64,000 nucleotides of DNA from Paraburkholderia sp. BL21I4N1 (GTDB lineage: Bacteria > Pseudomonadota > Gammaproteobacteria > Burkholderiales > Burkholderiaceae), in assembly GCF_002973525.1 (NCBI RefSeq), contig NZ_PVEN01000020.1, positions 1-64,000 on the forward strand, read 5' to 3'. Under the pieces are notes generated by a model. The model did no database searches and had not been told where the DNA came from. It saw only the letters and a program-made list of their open reading frames with translations. Positions 1 to 8,502 of this stretch are shown in pieces (within the stretch, counting starts at the first letter, position 1; every line of letters begins with the position of its first letter). A program made the translations under genes and the position numbers.

Positions 1-321
1 CATCGGGTGCGCGGCGGCGGGAATCCATTCGAGCGCGGCTTTCACGTTCGCGGGCAGGCCGCGCATGCCCTTGAGCTTCGTTTTGTAAGCGGTCAACTCG
101 GCCTGAGTCGGCAGCTTTTCGTGGACCAAGAGATAAGCGATCTCTTCGAATTCGCACGCGCCGGCGATGTCGAGAATGTCGTAGCCACGGTAATGCAGGT
201 CGTTGCCGGTCTTGCCGACGGTGCACAGCGCCGTGTTGCCCGCCGTCACGCCTGACAGCGCGACGGATTTCTTCGGCTTGAATGCGCCTGCGGCCGGCGT
301 GCTGTTGTCTGCTTCGCTCAT
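1..321 (-). CDS. prpC: 2-methylcitrate synthase, N-terminal part (cut by window edge)
   Basis: The first 107 residues are present; the gene runs off the left edge. PrpC condenses propionyl-CoA with oxaloacetate to 2-methylcitrate, the entry step of the methylcitrate cycle in the cytoplasm. The visible part carries the start of the citrate synthase fold, including a segment reading YRGYDILDIA and the acidic EFEEIAYLL stretch typical of PrpC. The ATG start at 321 follows a GGAGA-type ribosome site. The divergent neighbour is prpR, and a sigma54 promoter lies between them, which supports PrpC over a housekeeping citrate synthase. No prpB lies between prpR and prpC. Confidence 0.92.
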   Translation of the reverse strand, partial: MSEADNSTPAAGAFKPKKSVALSGVTAGNTALCTVGKTGNDLHYRGYDILDIAGACEFEEIAYLLVHEKLPTQAELTAYKTKLKGMRGLPANVKAALEWIPAAAHPM

Positions 322-375
322 GAATATGTCTCCAGATGCATTGGGGGTGCTTTTGACTTTGACTGCAGCCTGAAA

Positions 376-391
376 TGCAAAGAACGGGCCA
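376..391 (-). promoter_or_regulatory. sigma54 (-24/-12) promoter for prpC
   Basis: Read on the minus strand the site is TGGCCC, five bases, TTGCA. This fits the sigma54 consensus with GG at -24 and GC at -12. It lies about 55 bases upstream of the prpC ATG, and the divergent gene encodes a sigma54-dependent activator. Confidence 0.85.
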
Positions 392-456
392 GGCGTGGAA
401 GGCTACGCTAAGTGACTGATTTAACAAAAGACCGCCGCCTGGTGCCATCCGCGAGA

Positions 457-474
457 CATTTCATAAATGAAATG
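457..474. promoter_or_regulatory. Perfect inverted repeat, probable PrpR binding site
   Basis: The arms CATTTCAT and ATGAAATG are perfect complements separated by two bases. The repeat lies about 65 bases upstream of the prpC sigma54 promoter, where an enhancer-binding protein would sit, and close enough to the prpR start for autoregulation. Assignment to PrpR is inferred from position. Confidence 0.65.
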
Positions 475-477
475 AAA

Positions 478-493
478 ATTTCAAATTGGAAAT
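478..493. promoter_or_regulatory. Second, imperfect inverted repeat (possible second PrpR half-site pair)
   Basis: The sequence ATTTCAAATTGGAAAT is a near-palindrome with the same ATTTC/GAAAT core as the perfect repeat at 457-474, about 20 bases away. Two such sites in tandem fit an oligomeric sigma54 activator. This is inference only. Confidence 0.4.
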
Positions 494-544
494 GGGCGGG
501 CGCATAATAGCCGGACCTCCCAAGTCCGCTGCGAGCACCTCACC

Positions 545-2518
545 TTGAGCACACCGCTTTTCGAACCCGGCCAGCGCCCTCGTATCTGGGCGCTCAGCAT
601 CAGCCGCCTGCGCGATCTGTTTTTCGACATCGCCGGCGAATACGTAGAGCGCGCGGATTTACGCATCGTCTCGCATGGTTTCGAAGACGCGGTGCGCGAG
701 ATCGAAGCCGCGGGCACCGGCCGTCCCGATGTCGTGATCGCGGGCGGCTCCAACGGCGCGTACCTGAAAACCCGCGTCTCCGTGCCGGTCGTGCAGATCA
801 GCCCGACCGGCTTCGATGTGATGCATGCGCTCGCTCGCGCGCGGCGCGACGGTGCGAAGGTGGCGCTCGTCACGCACGGCAATACGCCGGATGAAGTGCG
901 ACGCTTCGTGAGCGCCTACGCGCTCGACGTCACGTTGGCGTCGTATCAATCCGCGCAGGATGCGGAAAGCGTCGTGCTCGATCTGCGCGATCGCGGCATC
1001 GACATGCTGGTCGGTCCCGGCCTCGCCACCGATCTCGCGGCGAACGCCGGCATGGGCGCGGTGTTCCTCTATTCGCGCGCGTCGATACGCGCCGCCTTCG
1101 ACACCGCGCTCGAAGTCGCGCAAGCCACGCGCCGCGAAACGGTGCGTCGTCAACGACTCGACAATCTGCTGCAACATCTGCGCGACGGCGTGGTCGCACT
1201 CGACGCGCAAGGGCGAGTCGAAGCGATGAACCAGCGCCTCGCCAGCCTGCTCGGCATCGACGCGGCGCGCGCCGTGGGCCGCGTGCTGCTCGAACTCGCA
1301 CCGGATCTCGCCGGCAGTCTGCCGGAGGCGGACGGCGACGCGTTCTGCACGGTGCGCGGTGCGAGCTACGTCGTGCATCGCGGGCCGCTGGCGAGCAGCG
1401 GGGCGGCGGCGGGCACGGTGCTGACGTTTCAGGAATCGCGTGCGGTCGAACGGCTCGACCGCACGTTGCGCTCGCGGCAGCGCGTGCAGCAGTTCAGCGC
1501 GCGCTACCGGCTCGACGATATCGTCGGCGCGTCCGCATCGATCGAACGGGTACGCAGGCTGGTCCAGCGTTATGCGCGCTCGGACGCCACCGTTCTGATT
1601 CTCGGCGAAAGCGGCACGGGCAAGGAAATGGTTGCGCAGAGCATGCATCAGTTGAGCGCGCGGCGCGATTTCGCGTTCGTCGCGATCAATTGCGGCGCGT
1701 TTCCCGAGGCCTTGCTGGAAAGCGAATTGTTCGGCTATGAGGAAGGCGCGTTCACCGGCGCGCGCAAGGGCGGCAAAGCGGGGTTAATCGAAGTGGCGCA
1801 CCGAGGCACGCTGTTTCTCGATGAGATCGGCGAAATGCCGCTGTCGTTGCAGAGCCGGTTGCTGCGCGTGCTGCAGGAGCGCGAGGTGGTGCGGCTGGGT
1901 TCGACGGAGCCGACGCGGGTCGATATTCGCGTCGTCGCGGCAACGCATCGTGCGTTGACGGAGGGCATCGCGGCGGGCCGTTTCCGCGCGGACCTCTACT
2001 ACCGGCTGAACATTCTGAGCATCGCGCTGCCACCGCTGCGCGAGCGTCCTACCGACCTGCTGCCGCTCGCCGTCGAGCTGCTATTGCAGGCCGCCACGCG
2101 TGAACCGAGGCTCACGGCACGCCTGCCGGACGCAGCGGCGGCGGAACGGGTGCTCGAAGGTCTCGGCGACGCATTGCGGCACTACCCGTGGCCGGGCAAT
2201 GTACGCGAATTGCAGAACGTGATCGAGCGGCTTGCGGTGGAACTCGCCGATGCCGACACGGAGATAGAAACAGACGCGCTTCAGAGCGGCGCCACCCTCT
2301 CCCGCGACATACTGCGCACCGTCGCGCCGGAAATCACAGTCGAGCCTCAATCGCGCGCGAAAAAATCGGCGCTCACGCTACGCGAACGCAGCCGTCACGT
2401 GGAAGCGGATGAAATCCGCGCGGCGCTCGTCACCCACGGCGGCGACCGCGACGCGGTGTGCGCCGCACTCGGTATCAGCAAGACGACGTTATGGCGGAAG
2501 CTGAACGCGGCGCAGTAA
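545..2518 (+). CDS. prpR: Propionate catabolism operon regulator, sigma54-dependent activator
   Basis: The 657-residue protein has the three-part PrpR layout: an N-terminal PrpR_N sensor domain (about 10-185) that binds 2-methylcitrate in the family, a linker/PAS-like part (about 190-310), and an AAA+ sigma54-interaction domain. In the AAA+ domain the Walker A GESGTGKE is at 354-361, GAFTGA at 401-406 and Walker B LFLDE ends at 427. A Fis-type helix-turn-helix occupies the last 40 residues. It starts with TTG at 545. It is divergent from prpC, and a sigma54 promoter and inverted repeats lie between them. Its 3' end overlaps the convergent AraC gene by 44 bases. Confidence 0.95.
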   Translation: MSTPLFEPGQRPRIWALSISRLRDLFFDIAGEYVERADLRIVSHGFEDAVREIEAAGTGRPDVVIAGGSNGAYLKTRVSVPVVQISPTGFDVMHALARARRDGAKVALVTHGNTPDEVRRFVSAYALDVTLASYQSAQDAESVVLDLRDRGIDMLVGPGLATDLAANAGMGAVFLYSRASIRAAFDTALEVAQATRRETVRRQRLDNLLQHLRDGVVALDAQGRVEAMNQRLASLLGIDAARAVGRVLLELAPDLAGSLPEADGDAFCTVRGASYVVHRGPLASSGAAAGTVLTFQESRAVERLDRTLRSRQRVQQFSARYRLDDIVGASASIERVRRLVQRYARSDATVLILGESGTGKEMVAQSMHQLSARRDFAFVAINCGAFPEALLESELFGYEEGAFTGARKGGKAGLIEVAHRGTLFLDEIGEMPLSLQSRLLRVLQEREVVRLGSTEPTRVDIRVVAATHRALTEGIAAGRFRADLYYRLNILSIALPPLRERPTDLLPLAVELLLQAATREPRLTARLPDAAAAERVLEGLGDALRHYPWPGNVRELQNVIERLAVELADADTEIETDALQSGATLSRDILRTVAPEITVEPQSRAKKSALTLRERSRHVEADEIRAALVTHGGDRDAVCAALGISKTTLWRKLNAAQ

Positions 2519-2867
2519 CGGCCACGGCACGCTTCGCCGCATTCGCCCCGGCGCGCTCGATAAACATGCTCGGCGTCATTCCACAACACCGCTTGAAATG
2601 CCGCCCAAAATGACTCTGATCGAAGAAACCGACCTCGGTCGCCACCACCGAGCCCGGCACGCCTTCGAGCAACAACATCTGCGCGCGCTGAATCCGTAAG
2701 CCGCACAGATACCGATACGGCGACGAACCATACTGCTGCCGGAACGCCGTCGCAAAACGCGACACGCTCAACGCGGAGAGCGCCGCGAGTTGCGCGAGCG
2801 TCACGGGTTCGTCGAAGTGCGCTTCGATAAACGCCCGCGCGGCGTTAAGCCCGAGCGACTGGGTCAT
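2475..2867 (-). CDS. Small AraC-family DNA-binding protein (HTH domain only)
   Basis: The 130-residue protein is almost entirely the double helix-turn-helix AraC domain (about 5-105), with the typical segment GFFDQSHFGRHFKRCCGMTP. It lacks the N-terminal ligand-binding domain usual in AraC proteins of 250-300 residues. Its ATG overlaps the stop of the upstream FAD oxidoreductase (ATGA), so translation is probably coupled. It is the last gene of the minus-strand oxidation/import operon and may regulate it. The 3' end overlaps prpR on the other strand by 44 bases. A much longer open frame exists upstream, but it runs through the oxidoreductase gene in another frame. Confidence 0.82.
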   Translation of the reverse strand: MTQSLGLNAARAFIEAHFDEPVTLAQLAALSALSVSRFATAFRQQYGSSPYRYLCGLRIQRAQMLLLEGVPGSVVATEVGFFDQSHFGRHFKRCCGMTPSMFIERAGANAAKRAVAVTAPRSASAITSSC

Positions 2868-4045
2868 GACATCACCGTGCTTGAACTGACCGCCGCCTGT
2901 CTCGCGGCGAATCGCTGAATGGAAAACGTGTCGAGTGGAATCTCGGTGCGGCCCGTTCCAACCAGTTCCGCCATCGTCTCGCCAACACCCGGACCGATCT
3001 GAAACCCCGAACCGCAAAAACCGAACGCGTAAAACAAGCCATCCACCTGACTGCTCGGACCGATCACCGGCTCGCTGTCGGGTAGATAGCTTTCCACGCC
3101 ACTCCACACGCGAATCACATGCAGCGGCGCGAGCGCGGGCACGATCCGGCGCATTTGCCTGAGCTGACGCACGGTATTGACCGGCAGCACCGAGGCGCGG
3201 CACGTCACGGCGTCCGCCGGCCCAGGCGGCCCGCCACCCACGACGATGTTGCCGCGCGGAATCTGCCGGAAATAAATGCTCTCCTCCTTGATCGACGTGT
3301 AGACGCCGATCGACGACCTGAACACATACGGTACCGGCTCGGTCACACACATCTGCGGGCCGCTTACGACGAGCGGAACCGTTTCACCGAATTGCTCAGT
3401 CAAACGGGTGGCCCACGCGCCCGCGCAGATCACGAGTTGCGCCGCCCAATACACGTCGCCGCGTGCGCTCTCCACGCGAAAGCGTGCGCCGTCTTTCTCG
3501 ACGCGAACAATCTCCGTGTTCTCGACGATCCGCGCGCCGAGCCGCGCCGCCGCGCGGCCAAATGCGGGCGCCGCGAGTCGCGGGTTCGCGTGACCGTCGA
3601 GCGGCGAAATCGACGCCGCCAACACTTCGCGGCCGAGAAACGGATAACGCTTGAACAAGGCCTCGCCGTGCAGCACTTCGAGGTCGAGACCGTGGGCCCG
3701 CGCATCGATCGCGTATTGATCGAAATGCTCGACGTCTTTCTGGTGATAACACACCCGCGTATGACCCACCGGCAGAAACTCGATGTCCTCACCGAGCAGG
3801 TCCGCCGAACGCTGCCACGTACGCAGCGCGCGATTCGACATCGCGAGTTGCGGCAACGAGCGACCTTGCCGGCGAATCCCGCCGAAATTCACGCCGCTCG
3901 CCTGCTGTCCCGTGAGACCGCGTTCGAGCAGAATCACCGAACGGTTGCGCTGGCGCAGAAAGAACGCCGTCGTGGTCCCCATGATGCCGCCGCCGATCAC
4001 GATCACGTCGGCTTCGCCGCCCTTACCGGAGGAAGTCGCACTCAT
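2864..4045 (-). CDS. FAD-dependent amino-acid/opine dehydrogenase, catalytic (DadA/HcnC-like) subunit
   Basis: This 393-residue flavoprotein of the DAO/GlpO family has the FAD-binding GGGIMG motif at about 18-23 and an acidic residue at 41 closing the Rossmann fold. Family members oxidise the C-N bond of D-amino acids, sarcosine, opines or glycine. It overlaps the upstream pyridine-nucleotide-type subunit by ATGA, and a small 2Fe-2S protein lies before that. Together they match the three-subunit layout of HcnABC, opine oxidases and D-hydroxyproline dehydrogenase. The start is supported by an AGAGGTGAG ribosome site. The substrate cannot be read from the sequence. Confidence 0.85.
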   Translation of the reverse strand: MSATSSGKGGEADVIVIGGGIMGTTTAFFLRQRNRSVILLERGLTGQQASGVNFGGIRRQGRSLPQLAMSNRALRTWQRSADLLGEDIEFLPVGHTRVCYHQKDVEHFDQYAIDARAHGLDLEVLHGEALFKRYPFLGREVLAASISPLDGHANPRLAAPAFGRAAARLGARIVENTEIVRVEKDGARFRVESARGDVYWAAQLVICAGAWATRLTEQFGETVPLVVSGPQMCVTEPVPYVFRSSIGVYTSIKEESIYFRQIPRGNIVVGGGPPGPADAVTCRASVLPVNTVRQLRQMRRIVPALAPLHVIRVWSGVESYLPDSEPVIGPSSQVDGLFYAFGFCGSGFQIGPGVGETMAELVGTGRTEIPLDTFSIQRFAARQAAVSSSTVMS

Positions 4046-5412
4046 TCGCTCACCTCTTCGACTAGCGCCACGGGCAGCGGTTTGACCGGCGCCTGGCCGC
4101 GCAACCTGCCTACCGAAGACAACGGCACGCAGGCCGCCGCAGCGATAATTTCAGCACCCGCATGAGCACAATAACGCCCCTGGCAGCGGCCCATGCCGAC
4201 CCGCGAAAACGCCTTCGCGCGATTGGCTTCCTGCGCGCCGTTCGCATGCACGACGCGGCGCAATTCGCCGGCCGTGATGGCTTCGCAGCGGCAGACGATC
4301 GTTTCATCCGGCAACGAAGCGGCGAACTTCGCCGGCCACGGAAACGCTTCTCGTAGTCCCGTAGCGAAGCGCGTGAAGCGCGCGAGTTCAGCGCGCAGGC
4401 GCTCGACGCCTTCGACCGGCGTACCGAGATCCTGCAACGCCGCCAACGCGGCCAAACGGCCCGAGCGTTCGGCGGCGTCCGCGCCGCGTACTCTTGCGCC
4501 ATCGCCCGCCAGATAAATGCCTTGGATGCTGCTGCGGCCGTCGGTGTCGATTTGCGGAAGCCACTGCTGCGCGGCGTCGTCGAATACAAAGCGGCACCCT
4601 GCTAGATCCGCGAGTTGCGTCTCGGGACGCAAGTGATAGCCCAGCGCGACGGCATCGCACGCGAACTCGAGGCGCGCGCCGCCGGGCAGCGCAATTTCCA
4701 CACCGCTCACGCCGCGTTGCGGCGAGCCTTTGATCTCGATCGGCTGCACGCCGCGATGAACCGGCACGTTTGCTTTGGCCAGCACACGCGTCAACGCGAT
4801 GCCCTTCTTCAAAGCAGCGGGCATCGCCAGCAACTTCGGCAATGCGGCCAAGCGCTGCATGAACGTCGACGTATCGAGCACCGCCGCAACCTGTGCGCCG
4901 GCCTTCACGTACTGCGCAGCCACGAGATACAGCAACGGTCCGCTGCCCATCATCACGACACGCGAGCCGATCGCGCAGGCCTGCGATTTCAACGCGACCT
5001 GCGCGCCACCGAGGCTATACGTGCCCGCCTGATGCCAGCCCTTCACCGGCATCAGCCGATCGGTCGCGCCGCTACAAACGATCAGCGCGTCGAACGGCAG
5101 CGTCCGGTAGGACGTGCCGCTCGCCAGATGCACGGCATTCGGCGAGATATTCCACACCAGCGTATCCGGTAGATAGTCGATCTTGCTCTTCAACGCATCG
5201 AAGCTCTGGTGCAACGAAGCGGCACGCTCGGCCTCGGTGCCGTACAAGGTCTCGTAGCTGCGCGAAAACCCTTCCGGTTGCCGCCGATAAATCTGCCCGC
5301 CGTCGCGCCGCCCTTCGTCGATCACGGTCGGCCGCAGCCCCGCGTCGACCAGTGCCTGGGCGGCGCGCACGCCCGCCGGCCCGCCGCCGATCACCACTAT
5401 CCGCGCGGCCAT
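4042..5412 (-). CDS. FAD/NAD(P)-binding dehydrogenase subunit with BFD-like [2Fe-2S] domain (HcnB/OoxA-like)
   Basis: The 456-residue protein starts with a GGGPAG dinucleotide-binding motif (about 9-14) and has a two-domain pyridine nucleotide-disulfide oxidoreductase fold. It ends in a bacterioferritin-associated-ferredoxin-like domain with cysteines at 374, 376, 410 and 415 for a [2Fe-2S] cluster. This arrangement is that of the alpha subunit of opine oxidases and HcnB. It probably passes electrons from the catalytic flavin to the respiratory chain. The chosen start at 5412 puts the Rossmann fold at the N-terminus; a longer frame exists but would run through the neighbouring gene. It overlaps both neighbours. 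Confidence 0.88.
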   Translation of the reverse strand: MAARIVVIGGGPAGVRAAQALVDAGLRPTVIDEGRRDGGQIYRRQPEGFSRSYETLYGTEAERAASLHQSFDALKSKIDYLPDTLVWNISPNAVHLASGTSYRTLPFDALIVCSGATDRLMPVKGWHQAGTYSLGGAQVALKSQACAIGSRVVMMGSGPLLYLVAAQYVKAGAQVAAVLDTSTFMQRLAALPKLLAMPAALKKGIALTRVLAKANVPVHRGVQPIEIKGSPQRGVSGVEIALPGGARLEFACDAVALGYHLRPETQLADLAGCRFVFDDAAQQWLPQIDTDGRSSIQGIYLAGDGARVRGADAAERSGRLAALAALQDLGTPVEGVERLRAELARFTRFATGLREAFPWPAKFAASLPDETIVCRCEAITAGELRRVVHANGAQEANRAKAFSRVGMGRCQGRYCAHAGAEIIAAAACVPLSSVGRLRGQAPVKPLPVALVEEVSE

Positions 5413-5711
5413 ACGCCCTCCCCGGCTTCCGCCAGCTTCGTGACGATCGACATGCCGGGCGCGGCGGGCGTGCTGCATGCGCGCACGCGCTCGCCTTGCG
5501 CCGTCCACACCCAGCAATCCTGGCATGCGCCCATCAGGCAGAAACCGGCGCGACGTCCGTCCCCGAATTCGGAATCGCGCAAGCTGGTCGTACCGGTCAA
5601 CAGCGCGACCATTAGCGTGTCGCCCTCGGCCGCTTCTCGCGCCACGCCGTCCACGGTGATCGCGAAGGTGCGGCGGCCGGTTTCCGCGAGCCGTACAAAT
5701 CGTCCGTTCAT
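5397..5711 (-). CDS. Small (2Fe-2S)-binding subunit (HcnA/SoxA N-terminal-like)
   Basis: The 104-residue protein has a ferredoxin-like domain with cysteines at 58, 63, 66 and 79 (C-x4-C-x2-C-x12-C). That matches the small subunit of HcnABC and D-hydroxyproline dehydrogenase and the N-terminal domain of sarcosine oxidase alpha. It overlaps the following alpha subunit by 16 bases and the preceding ABC ATPase by ATGA, so all are almost certainly cotranslated. Its likely role is electron transfer within the heteromeric dehydrogenase. Confidence 0.87.
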   Translation of the reverse strand: MNGRFVRLAETGRRTFAITVDGVAREAAEGDTLMVALLTGTTSLRDSEFGDGRRAGFCLMGACQDCWVWTAQGERVRACSTPAAPGMSIVTKLAEAGEGVWPRG

Positions 5712-7555
5712 GCCGGGATCGTCTCCAGGGTTTGCAAGCGGTTCAGTTCGGAGGCGGGATGGTGGCAAAGAATCTCCGCGCCGCAAGGCAGCTTCTTCAG
5801 CGACGGCGGCGTCATGTTGCATATGCCGTCGATCCGCACCGGACAACGCGCGCGGAACGCGCACAGCTCGGCGATATCGGCACTCTCGCCCATGGCCGGC
5901 AACGCACTGGCAACGATCCCGCGACGCGCGTCGAGCCAACCCGGCTTCAACACCGGCACCGAATCGACCAGCAAACCCGTGTAGGGGTGATACGGAGGCG
6001 CCGCAAGCATGTTGCGCTGCCCCGCTTCCACGCGATGCCCCGCGTACAGCACGATCACGTCGTCGCAGATCGCGCGCACGGTCGAAATATCGTGGCTGAT
6101 GAACATGTACGACACGCCCAGTTCGCGCCGCAATTCGGCCAGCAGATCGAGGATCGCCGCGCCGACCACCGTGTCGAGCGCGGAGGTGACTTCGTCGCAC
6201 AGAATCAACGCGGGATCGGCGGCGAGCGCGCGCGCCAGATTCACGCGCTGCTTCTGACCGCCGGACAAACCGGCCGGCGTGCGCGTGGCGATCGAAGCCG
6301 GCAGTTTCACCAGATCGAGCAGCGCCAGCATCCTCTTCTTCGCGTCCGAGCCGCGCAGATGGTGGTAAAACGCGAGCGGCCGGCCGAGAATGTCGGCAAT
6401 CGAATGACTCGGGTTTAGCGCCGTATCCGCGTTCTGGAACACGATCTGAATCTGCCGGTACTGCTCCGGCGTGCGCCGCGACAGTTGCGCGGGCAACGGC
6501 TTGCCGTTGAACAACACCTCGCCGCTCGCACGGTCTACCAAACCCGCCACCACCCGTGCCAGCGTCGTCTTTCCCGAGCCGGATTCGCCGATCACACCGA
6601 GCGTGCTGCCGCGCGGAATCGACAGGCTGACGTCGTCGAGCACACGTACGGCAGGAGAACCGAACCGGTCGATGCGCCCATAACCCGCCGACAGCCCGCG
6701 AATTTCCAGCAACGGCGGCACATGTTTGCCGGGGTCGAGCGGCGTTTCCAATTCGAGTTCCGGGCGACGTGTCGCCGCCAGCAATTGGCGCGTGTATGCA
6801 TCCACGGGCGCATCGAGCACTTGCGCGACCGCGCCGTTTTCCTTCACCGCGCCGCCGTTCAGAACGACGATGCGGTCCGCCATCTGCGCGACCACCGCCA
6901 GATCGTGCGACACGTACACGGCCGTCGTGCCCAACTCGCGCACTACCTTCTTGAAGGCCGCGAGCACTTCGATCTGCGTGGTCACGTCCAGCGCGGTCGT
7001 CGGTTCGTCGAATACCACCACGGCCGGATCGGTGATTAACGCCATCGCGGCCATCAGGCGCTGCAACTGGCCGCCCGACACCTGGTGCGGATAACGCTCG
7101 CCGATCGTCTCCGGCGCGGGCAACGCCAGCGCGCGGAACAGGCCGATCGCTTTGACCCGCGCCGCCTCTTTCGTCATCAACTGATGCAGCAGTGCCGGCT
7201 CGGTGACCTGATCCATGATCGTGCGCGCCGGATTAAAACCCGCCGCCGCGCTCTGCGCGACGTAAGCCACCGTACGCGCGCGCAACGCGCGGCGTCCTTT
7301 CGCGTCGAGCGACAACACGTCGAGCCCGCCGATGCACACCGAGCCGCCGCTGATCGAGCAGCCCGCGCGCGCATAGCCGAGCAGCGCCAACGCGATGGTC
7401 GTCTTGCCCGAGCCGGACTCGCCGATCAGCGCGAGCACTTCGCCCTGCTTCACCGAAAAATCGATACCCTTGACGATCTCCGTCACCGCTCCCGGCGCCG
7501 CACCGGCGACGACGCGCAGGCCTCTGACTTCAATCATGTCCCGTTCGGCCATCAC
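5708..7555 (-). CDS. Peptide/opine-type ABC transporter ATP-binding protein, fused DppD-DppF
   Basis: This 615-residue protein holds two complete ABC domains in one chain. The first has Walker A GESGSGKT at 45-52, the signature VSGGQ at 159-163 and Walker B ending at E184. The second has Walker A at 323-330, LSGGQ at 430-434 and Walker B around 451-455. Each resembles the separate DppD and DppF ATPases of dipeptide/nickel/opine importers, and an oligopeptide-type C-terminal extension with cysteines follows the second. It energises the two permeases encoded just upstream. Stop/start overlaps tie it to the permease and to the 2Fe-2S subunit. A second in-frame ATG lies one codon downstream. Confidence 0.93.
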   Translation of the reverse strand: MMAERDMIEVRGLRVVAGAAPGAVTEIVKGIDFSVKQGEVLALIGESGSGKTTIALALLGYARAGCSISGGSVCIGGLDVLSLDAKGRRALRARTVAYVAQSAAAGFNPARTIMDQVTEPALLHQLMTKEAARVKAIGLFRALALPAPETIGERYPHQVSGGQLQRLMAAMALITDPAVVVFDEPTTALDVTTQIEVLAAFKKVVRELGTTAVYVSHDLAVVAQMADRIVVLNGGAVKENGAVAQVLDAPVDAYTRQLLAATRRPELELETPLDPGKHVPPLLEIRGLSAGYGRIDRFGSPAVRVLDDVSLSIPRGSTLGVIGESGSGKTTLARVVAGLVDRASGEVLFNGKPLPAQLSRRTPEQYRQIQIVFQNADTALNPSHSIADILGRPLAFYHHLRGSDAKKRMLALLDLVKLPASIATRTPAGLSGGQKQRVNLARALAADPALILCDEVTSALDTVVGAAILDLLAELRRELGVSYMFISHDISTVRAICDDVIVLYAGHRVEAGQRNMLAAPPYHPYTGLLVDSVPVLKPGWLDARRGIVASALPAMGESADIAELCAFRARCPVRIDGICNMTPPSLKKLPCGAEILCHHPASELNRLQTLETIPA

Positions 7556-8502
7556 GCACCTCCATGGCTACGGCCGCGACGCCGCAAATTGTCGATCAGC
7601 AGATTCATGCCGATCGTCAGCGTCGCAATCGCGACGGCCGGCATCAACACAGCGGGCGCGCCTTCCGACAAGCCGCCGATGTTCTCGCGCACCAGCGATC
7701 CCCAATCGGCATTCGGCGGCTGCACGCCGAGCCCGAGAAAACTGAGCCCGCTGAGCAACAGCACGATGAACACGAAGCGCAAGCCGAAATCCGCGAGCAT
7801 CGGATGAATCATGTTCGGCAGTACCTCGACCCGCGCGATATAGAAAATCCCTTCGCCGCGAGCCCGCGCTACCTGCACGTATTCGAGGCCCATCAGGTTC
7901 ACCGCGAGCGAGCGCGAAATGCGGAATGCGCCGGGAATGTAGGCCAATGCCGCGACCGTGGTCAGCATCGGGATCGACGAACCGAACGCGGCGATCACCA
8001 CCAGCGCGAGCACCTTGCTCGGAATCGAAATAAGCGCGTCGAACAGACGGCTGACGATTTCATCGACCCAGCGGCCGGACACCGCGGCCAGCAAACCGAA
8101 GAACGTGCCGATCACGCTGGCCAGCACCGCGGCGGCCAGCGCGAGCCCGACCGTGTAGCGCGCGCCATAGAGAATCCGGCTCAGCATATCGCGGCCCAGA
8201 TAGTCGGTACCGAGCGGATACGCCGCGCTATACCGCCCGAAAATTTCCGTCGACGTCAGCGCGCCGCCTTTGTACGGCGCGACCAGCGGTCCGACGAAGG
8301 CGACCAGCAGCCAGAACACGACCATCGTCAGGCCGATCAGCCCGAGCACGGAAAAACGCTGCACAAGCCGCTTGAACACGCCCTGCTTCAACGCGGCCGT
8401 TTCGACGGGTGCGGGCTCGGCGACCAGTTCGTCGCGCTGTACGTCGTACAGCTCCGTGCCCGCGTGGGGAACGTGGTGAGGATTGGTAGGTTGGCTCATC
8501 AT
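7552..8502 (-). CDS. ABC transporter permease, DppC type
   Basis: The 316-residue inner-membrane protein has the short N-terminal cytoplasmic part, about six membrane segments and the binding-protein-dependent transport motif typical of DppC/OppC. The chosen ATG at 8502 overlaps the stop of the upstream permease in ATGATGA form; an earlier in-frame start at 8535 would lie inside that gene. It forms the membrane channel with the DppB-type permease next to it. The substrate is probably a peptide-like, opine-like or amino-acid-conjugate molecule, inferred from the neighbouring dehydrogenases. Confidence 0.9.
   Translation of the reverse strand: MMSQPTNPHHVPHAGTELYDVQRDELVAEPAPVETAALKQGVFKRLVQRFSVLGLIGLTMVVFWLLVAFVGPLVAPYKGGALTSTEIFGRYSAAYPLGTDYLGRDMLSRILYGARYTVGLALAAAVLASVIGTFFGLLAAVSGRWVDEIVSRLFDALISIPSKVLALVVIAAFGSSIPMLTTVAALAYIPGAFRISRSLAVNLMGLEYVQVARARGEGIFYIARVEVLPNMIHPMLADFGLRFVFIVLLLSGLSFLGLGVQPPNADWGSLVRENIGGLSEGAPAVLMPAVAIATLTIGMNLLIDNLRRRGRSHGGA

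Noticed and set aside
659..1648. 329-codon open frame antisense to prpR
   Set aside because: Shadow of prpR; composition rich in Arg/Ala/His and no family resemblance.
2864..5711. True hydrogen cyanide synthase hcnABC
   Set aside because: Order and sizes match, but the genes are fused into an importer operon and the same fold serves opine and D-hydroxyproline dehydrogenases. The name would claim too much.
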